From assembly GCA_963743325.1 (NCBI GenBank), contig CAVUOZ010000011.1, forward strand, positions 310,001 through 374,000: a stretch of 64,000 bases of DNA, given 5' to 3'. Positions 60,268 to 64,000 of this stretch are shown piece by piece. The position numbers and the translations under genes were made by a program. The notes beneath the pieces are model-generated. The model saw nothing but the letters and a program-made list of their open reading frames with translations, had not been told where the DNA came from and ran no database searches. Origin of the DNA: DATFVA01 sp963743325. GTDB lineage: Bacteria; Bacteroidota; Ignavibacteria; Ignavibacteriales; Ignavibacteriaceae. Positions within the stretch are counted from its first letter, which is position 1. Each line of letters starts with the position of its first letter.

Positions 60268-61740
60268 CTATTTAACGAAAGAAATTCTTAGGTTTTTTGA
60301 ATATTTAATGATTTCCTTAAAATAAATGAAAAAAGAGATAAAACTCAGCAATGTTAATACAATAAATATGTTTAATAATTTATAGTTAATTATTATTACA
60401 GATATTAAAAGAAATAAATCAAAATAAATCAATTTTATAAATTTTGATTTTAATAGAAATAATCTGATCGATATATGGGTTATTTTCTTAATAGAAATTA
60501 GCATGATTACAATTGCTGCTAAAATAGAGAGGAAATATCCAAGCAGTCCAAGCTGTGCGCCTAGAATATAATATCCTGAAATTAAAGTGGCAGAGATAGT
60601 TGCTAAATTCAACATTTGGATTTTCATTAATATTGAAGCTTTACCAATTCCTATTAAAAAATTATAAATAGAGTACCCAAAATTATTTAATGATTCTGGT
60701 AGAGAAAGAATCAAATAGATTATTACAGCTTGATCAAAATGAAACCATATCTTTATTAAAGATGATAGAAAAATAGATCCAACACCAAAAATTACAACTG
60801 AATATGTTGCACCCAATTGGGATAAATTAACACAATCTTTCATAATGAAGTTTTTGTATTCAACATCTGAATGTAACTTGCTTGCTTTCGGAAGAATTGT
60901 TCTGAATGTCGTATTGAATAATCCCGAAATTGCAGATGCAAACCTTCTTGCAATTTCATAGAAAGAAACGGTATTTAAAGCATAAAAATTGCCAAGGATG
61001 TATTTTATTAAAGGATCTATAAAAGAACCAAAAATTGACATCCCCTGAACCGAAATACTAAAAAGAAATATTTTTTTAATTTCCACAATGTTAAAATTCT
61101 TCCAACTAATAAAATATTTCTTGTATCTTCTTTGAAAAAAAAACCAAAAAGAACTTAATAATACAATTGAAAATAGTATATAAACGAGCGCAAGAACTAT
61201 AAGGGATAAATGAAAAATTGTAATAATAATGACCCCGGCTAAAAGTATAATATTACCCATAATTAATATTTTACTTGAGAGAACAAAATCGCTCATACCT
61301 TCAACAAAGGATTTAAAAAAAAGCGATATATATCGTACATAAAATCCAATGCCAAGAAAGAAAAAGGAAACCCTTAAAATCGAATAGAATTTTAAAGGTA
61401 CAACGTTATTATTACTAAAATAAAAGCTTTCAGCAATACCATACATTAAAAAGAATATCAAAAATCCTAAAATTATATATATGATAAAGGTGGAAGACAG
61501 AAGTATGTTTATCTTATTGTCTTCCTCATCTTTTAATCTGGCAACAAATCGAACTATTGATGTACCCATTCCAAAATCAAGCACGGCACTAAACCCCCAC
61601 AATGAACTTATCAAAATCCAGGCTCCAAATAGTTCTTCCCCATAGTGTGTCAGGTTTAATTTAAGGGTAATAAAGGAGACTATAATTGTTGAAAAAAATT
61701 GAATTGCCAACCAAATTGAATTTCTCTTATCTGTAGTCAT
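60268..61740 (-). CDS. O-antigen/polysaccharide flippase (Wzx-like)
   Basis: A 490-aa protein with about 12-14 hydrophobic helices. The N-terminus KRNSIWLAIQFFSTIIVSFI, followed by TLKLNLTHYGEELFGAWILI, and SSLWGFSAVLDFGMGTSIVRF match the Wzx/RfbX-type polysaccharide exporters, where the early 'DFGMG' and Arg/Lys in the first pore helix are typical. It flips the undecaprenyl-linked repeat unit across the inner membrane. Its stop is next to a small possible gene, and its start directly abuts the ligase/polymerase gene. The lipid-linked unit is unknown. Confidence 0.85.
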   Translation of the reverse strand: MTTDKRNSIWLAIQFFSTIIVSFITLKLNLTHYGEELFGAWILISSLWGFSAVLDFGMGTSIVRFVARLKDEEDNKINILLSSTFIIYIILGFLIFFLMYGIAESFYFSNNNVVPLKFYSILRVSFFFLGIGFYVRYISLFFKSFVEGMSDFVLSSKILIMGNIILLAGVIIITIFHLSLIVLALVYILFSIVLLSSFWFFFQRRYKKYFISWKNFNIVEIKKIFLFSISVQGMSIFGSFIDPLIKYILGNFYALNTVSFYEIARRFASAISGLFNTTFRTILPKASKLHSDVEYKNFIMKDCVNLSQLGATYSVVIFGVGSIFLSSLIKIWFHFDQAVIIYLILSLPESLNNFGYSIYNFLIGIGKASILMKIQMLNLATISATLISGYYILGAQLGLLGYFLSILAAIVIMLISIKKITHISIRLFLLKSKFIKLIYFDLFLLISVIIINYKLLNIFIVLTLLSFISFFIYFKEIIKYSKNLRISFVK

Positions 61741-63153
61741 CTAGACCGGTTTTTCCTTTACCAAATTAGATAAAAGAATCCTTCTATTCGCAAGATTTAA
61801 ACCCAAGATTATTCCAAATAAGATCGCCCCTTGTCCCCATATCCATGCATCAGTCATAAACATTGAAATAAATATGTATATCAGCGACCAAAATAAACTC
61901 AAGGTTATCATTTGATCATTCCTTAAAGAGGAAAGGTTGATAGTTTTAAAATTTATTCTGAGAACCGAGATTATAAAAAATAAAAATCCAATTAGACCTA
62001 CTATTCCTGTTTCAACTAAAACAGCAAGAAAAGTAATGTGTGGGGTTCTACCTTTCACATATTTCTTATATAAAATCTTTGGGATAGTATAATAGTATTT
62101 AGATGTAATCGGAAATGAGTATGCTCCAATGCCCAATATTGGTTTTTTCTGGATCATATTGAACGCTGTATCCCAAATAAACAATCGCGTGACCAAAGTA
62201 TTCTCAACTTTTCCCGTTTCACTTATGGAATTTTTGAATTCTGTTGTCTCTTCAGTTCTGGTGGCAACAGCAGGATTAATCTTTTCAACCAGAAGATACC
62301 CACTTGAAATTACACTAATTAAAATTATTAAAGTTAGTATGAGTAATTTTCGATTTAAATTAAAGAATTTAGCTCTTTTAATAAGAAATAGTAGAAGCGA
62401 AAACAGGGCAAGTGCTATCGCAACCCAAGAATTTCTTGTTTGGGTTAATAATGATGAGATAAGTAAAAAGAATAATAATAACCCTGATACTATACGTAAA
62501 AAAGTATTTTTGTTAAATATTATAAATATAACAGTAATGACGATTCCGATTCCTACATAATCAACAAACATAACACCAGCTAACCCAAAAGCTCTGTCCC
62601 CGGTTGTAATTCCCTGATAGATTACTTGAAATCCATTTATTATTAAATACAAGAAATAAAGTTTAGCTGCATAAATAATTCTTTCATTAGTAAACGAAGA
62701 AGAAAGTATATATGCTATGGAAATGATGGCCACAAGATTATATGACAGGTATATACTAAACAAAGGCCTAATAGATACAAAATATGAGGGTAAAATAGAT
62801 AAAATATAAAAAATAATTGGAAAAGTTAATGGAATTTTATAATCGCGTTTTAATATTTTTTGGTGCGTGAGGAAGTACGAAAATATAAAGACGAATGAAA
62901 ACCACACTCCTGTGGTATACCAGGCATAATCAAATTTAATAAAAATGCTTAATAATAATAGCGAAAAAGTGAGCCAGTAATTCAAACTCATTATAAATAA
63001 TAGGGGAACCAATGATATGCCAATGATCAGTGGTATTTTGTAACCAAAGACTATATAGGCAAAAAGCAGAACAGCAGACAAAATAATAATGAAAAAGGTC
63101 ATGCCGATATTTTTCAGGTAATTATTATTTAATAAAACCACACTGCCTGACAT
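61741..63153 (-). CDS. O-antigen ligase/polymerase family protein (Wzy/WaaL-like)
   Basis: A 470-aa polytopic protein with 11-12 hydrophobic helices. The Wzy_C-type stretch SSLLTQTRNSWVAIALALFS, with the family-typical R-(S/G)-x-W-x-(A/G), precedes a large periplasmic loop (about 290-350) containing NTLVTRLFIWDTAFNMIQKK, PILGIGAYSF and RTPHITFLAVLVETGIVGLI. These two blocks, with the H-N-x2-L-like motif in the loop, are diagnostic of O-antigen ligases and polymerases. It most likely polymerises or ligates the repeat unit in the periplasm. Its ATG overlaps the Wzz-like gene by one base. Confidence 0.83.
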   Translation of the reverse strand: MSGSVVLLNNNYLKNIGMTFFIIILSAVLLFAYIVFGYKIPLIIGISLVPLLFIMSLNYWLTFSLLLLSIFIKFDYAWYTTGVWFSFVFIFSYFLTHQKILKRDYKIPLTFPIIFYILSILPSYFVSIRPLFSIYLSYNLVAIISIAYILSSSFTNERIIYAAKLYFLYLIINGFQVIYQGITTGDRAFGLAGVMFVDYVGIGIVITVIFIIFNKNTFLRIVSGLLLFFLLISSLLTQTRNSWVAIALALFSLLLFLIKRAKFFNLNRKLLILTLIILISVISSGYLLVEKINPAVATRTEETTEFKNSISETGKVENTLVTRLFIWDTAFNMIQKKPILGIGAYSFPITSKYYYTIPKILYKKYVKGRTPHITFLAVLVETGIVGLIGFLFFIISVLRINFKTINLSSLRNDQMITLSLFWSLIYIFISMFMTDAWIWGQGAILFGIILGLNLANRRILLSNLVKEKPV

Positions 63154-64000
63154 TATTTTTTGAGTTTAAATAAATTTTGTTTGATGAATACTAATTTAGT
63201 ATTCTGTGTTTTCGAAAAGATTTCTATAATAATCAATATGGAATATAGAAGAGAAACTATAAAAACAGATATTAGTAAAGAAAATAAGATACGTGGTGGA
63301 TAGGATTTTTTTTCGGGCGGGACACCATAATCGATTACTTGAAGTACTGGTACATTTTTTACTTCTTCAAATTTTGCTTGCTCGTATAAGGGAACCACAA
63401 ACTCTAAAATTGAATTATAAATTTCTATTTGCCGTTTGAGTCTCAAAAATGTCATTGCATTCTCAGGCAGCTTATTTAATGACAAAAAATCCTTATTATT
63501 ATTTTTAATTGAGTTGAGTTTTTTTTGAAATTCATTTACTGTGGTTTCTAGATTACTAGCCTGTATACTTTTTTCCCCTGCAATTTCTTTTACAATAGAA
63601 AGTTCAATCTGTTTTGTTGTAAGTGTTGATTCTAAATTCATATAGGCCTCAATGACAGCTTTTAATTGATCTTCCGCTTCATAAAAATTATTTCTCTTCT
63701 GGAAATCCTTTAAAGAATCTTCAACTAGAGCCAGATCGTAATTTATTTCATTATATCTTGCCTGCAGGAAATTACGATTATTTTTAGATTTCGTTATATT
63801 TAGGTCTATTACTGATTTATTCACCTTTTCAACAAGATAATTGGTCATATTGGCAGCTTTTTTTGGTGAACTCGCACTGACACTAATTCTGAAAGCATTG
63901 TTGTCATTAATTTCGGTCTGAATATTCTCTTCCAGAGTTTTTCTTACCTGCTCCAGCTGGTCATTCTTATATTCTTTCTCCAAATTAAAAGCACTAATCA
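63153..64000 (-). CDS. Wzz/GNVR-type chain-length determinant protein (partial at N-terminus)
   Basis: The last 280 or so residues of a Wzz/BcsC-like polysaccharide co-polymerase; the frame is open to the right edge, so the N-terminal membrane helix is outside. It shows ASSPKKAANMTNYLVEKVNK, a long coiled coil (NRNFLQARYNEINYDLALVE and on, about 60-190), the GNVR-like region EIYNSILEFVVPLYEQAKFE, the Pro-rich VLQVIDYGVPPEKKSYPPR, and the C-terminal membrane helix (LFSLLISVFIVSLLYSILII). It sets polysaccharide length. There is no tyrosine-kinase domain at the C-terminus. It begins the visible polysaccharide operon, overlapping the ligase gene. Confidence 0.85.
   Translation of the reverse strand, partial: ISAFNLEKEYKNDQLEQVRKTLEENIQTEINDNNAFRISVSASSPKKAANMTNYLVEKVNKSVIDLNITKSKNNRNFLQARYNEINYDLALVEDSLKDFQKRNNFYEAEDQLKAVIEAYMNLESTLTTKQIELSIVKEIAGEKSIQASNLETTVNEFQKKLNSIKNNNKDFLSLNKLPENAMTFLRLKRQIEIYNSILEFVVPLYEQAKFEEVKNVPVLQVIDYGVPPEKKSYPPRILFSLLISVFIVSLLYSILIIIEIFSKTQNTKLVFIKQNLFKLKK

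Overview
ORGANISM. Gene content points to a Gram-negative member of the Bacteroidota/Chlorobiota/Ignavibacteriota group, most likely an Ignavibacteria-type bacterium. Signs for this are a type IX secretion (T9SS) C-terminal sorting domain with an 'NPFNPNT...LGREVATLVN' signature, a PorV/PorQ-family outer-membrane protein, a GWxTD-domain protein, a CarboxypepD-reg TonB-dependent receptor, LptF/LptG and LpxL (LPS machinery), and an atp operon without atpD/atpC. This assignment rests on reading the proteins, not on a database search.

LAYOUT. (1) 0-6.6 kb: the start of a lipoprotein gene, an M20 dipeptidase, a phytase-like lipoprotein, lptF-lptG on the plus strand, a DUF3467 protein and a TPR protein. 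(2) 6.8-11.2 kb, plus strand: adenosine deaminase, a small unknown, urocanate hydratase and a short-form phosphoglycerate dehydrogenase. (3) 11.45-27.0 kb, minus strand: one almost gapless run read from 27.0 down to 12.2 kb. It runs LpxL acyltransferase, GT9, TsaC, GT39-TPR, M23 peptidase, bactofilin, atpZ/atpI-like, atpB-E-F-H-A-G, ffh, rpsP, khpA, rimM, trmD, rplS, then a strong terminator. An MqnA-like protein follows. (4) 27.1-38.6 kb, minus strand: a cell-surface block of a broken T9SS cargo gene, DUF4397 lipoprotein, TonB-dependent receptor, a 1073-aa secreted protein, PorV and GWxTD. (5) 38.8-49.7 kb, minus strand: serA, trxA, an enoyl-ACP-reductase-like SDR, dnaE, dut, a flippase, nadC, a thioesterase, then about 0.9 kb of non-coding DNA with short repeats. 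(6) 49.7-64 kb, minus strand: accA and a polysaccharide cluster with a Wzz-like chain-length protein (runs off the window), an O-antigen ligase/polymerase-like protein, Wzx, several glycosyltransferases, a WcaJ-like initiating transferase, a Dpm1-like GT2 and a GT2 fused to a degenerate sugar-transferase domain.

HOW IT WORKS TOGETHER. The window is dominated by envelope biology: LPS export and acylation, polysaccharide assembly, cell-shape proteins and T9SS-style surface proteins. Core energy and translation genes are interleaved with it.

CAVEAT. Between about 37.5 and 58.3 kb at least nine genes carry single-base indels that break the frame, including dnaE, serA and dut. In each case the correct reading resumes when one base is removed or added. 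The first 36 kb shows none. I read this mainly as a low-quality consensus stretch, with true gene decay possible for the T9SS cargo gene. I did not find a clearly new defence, mobile or CRISPR-like system. The best candidates for undescribed biology are the surface module at 27-36.6 kb and the GT2/pseudo-sugar-transferase fusion at 50.6-52.6 kb.
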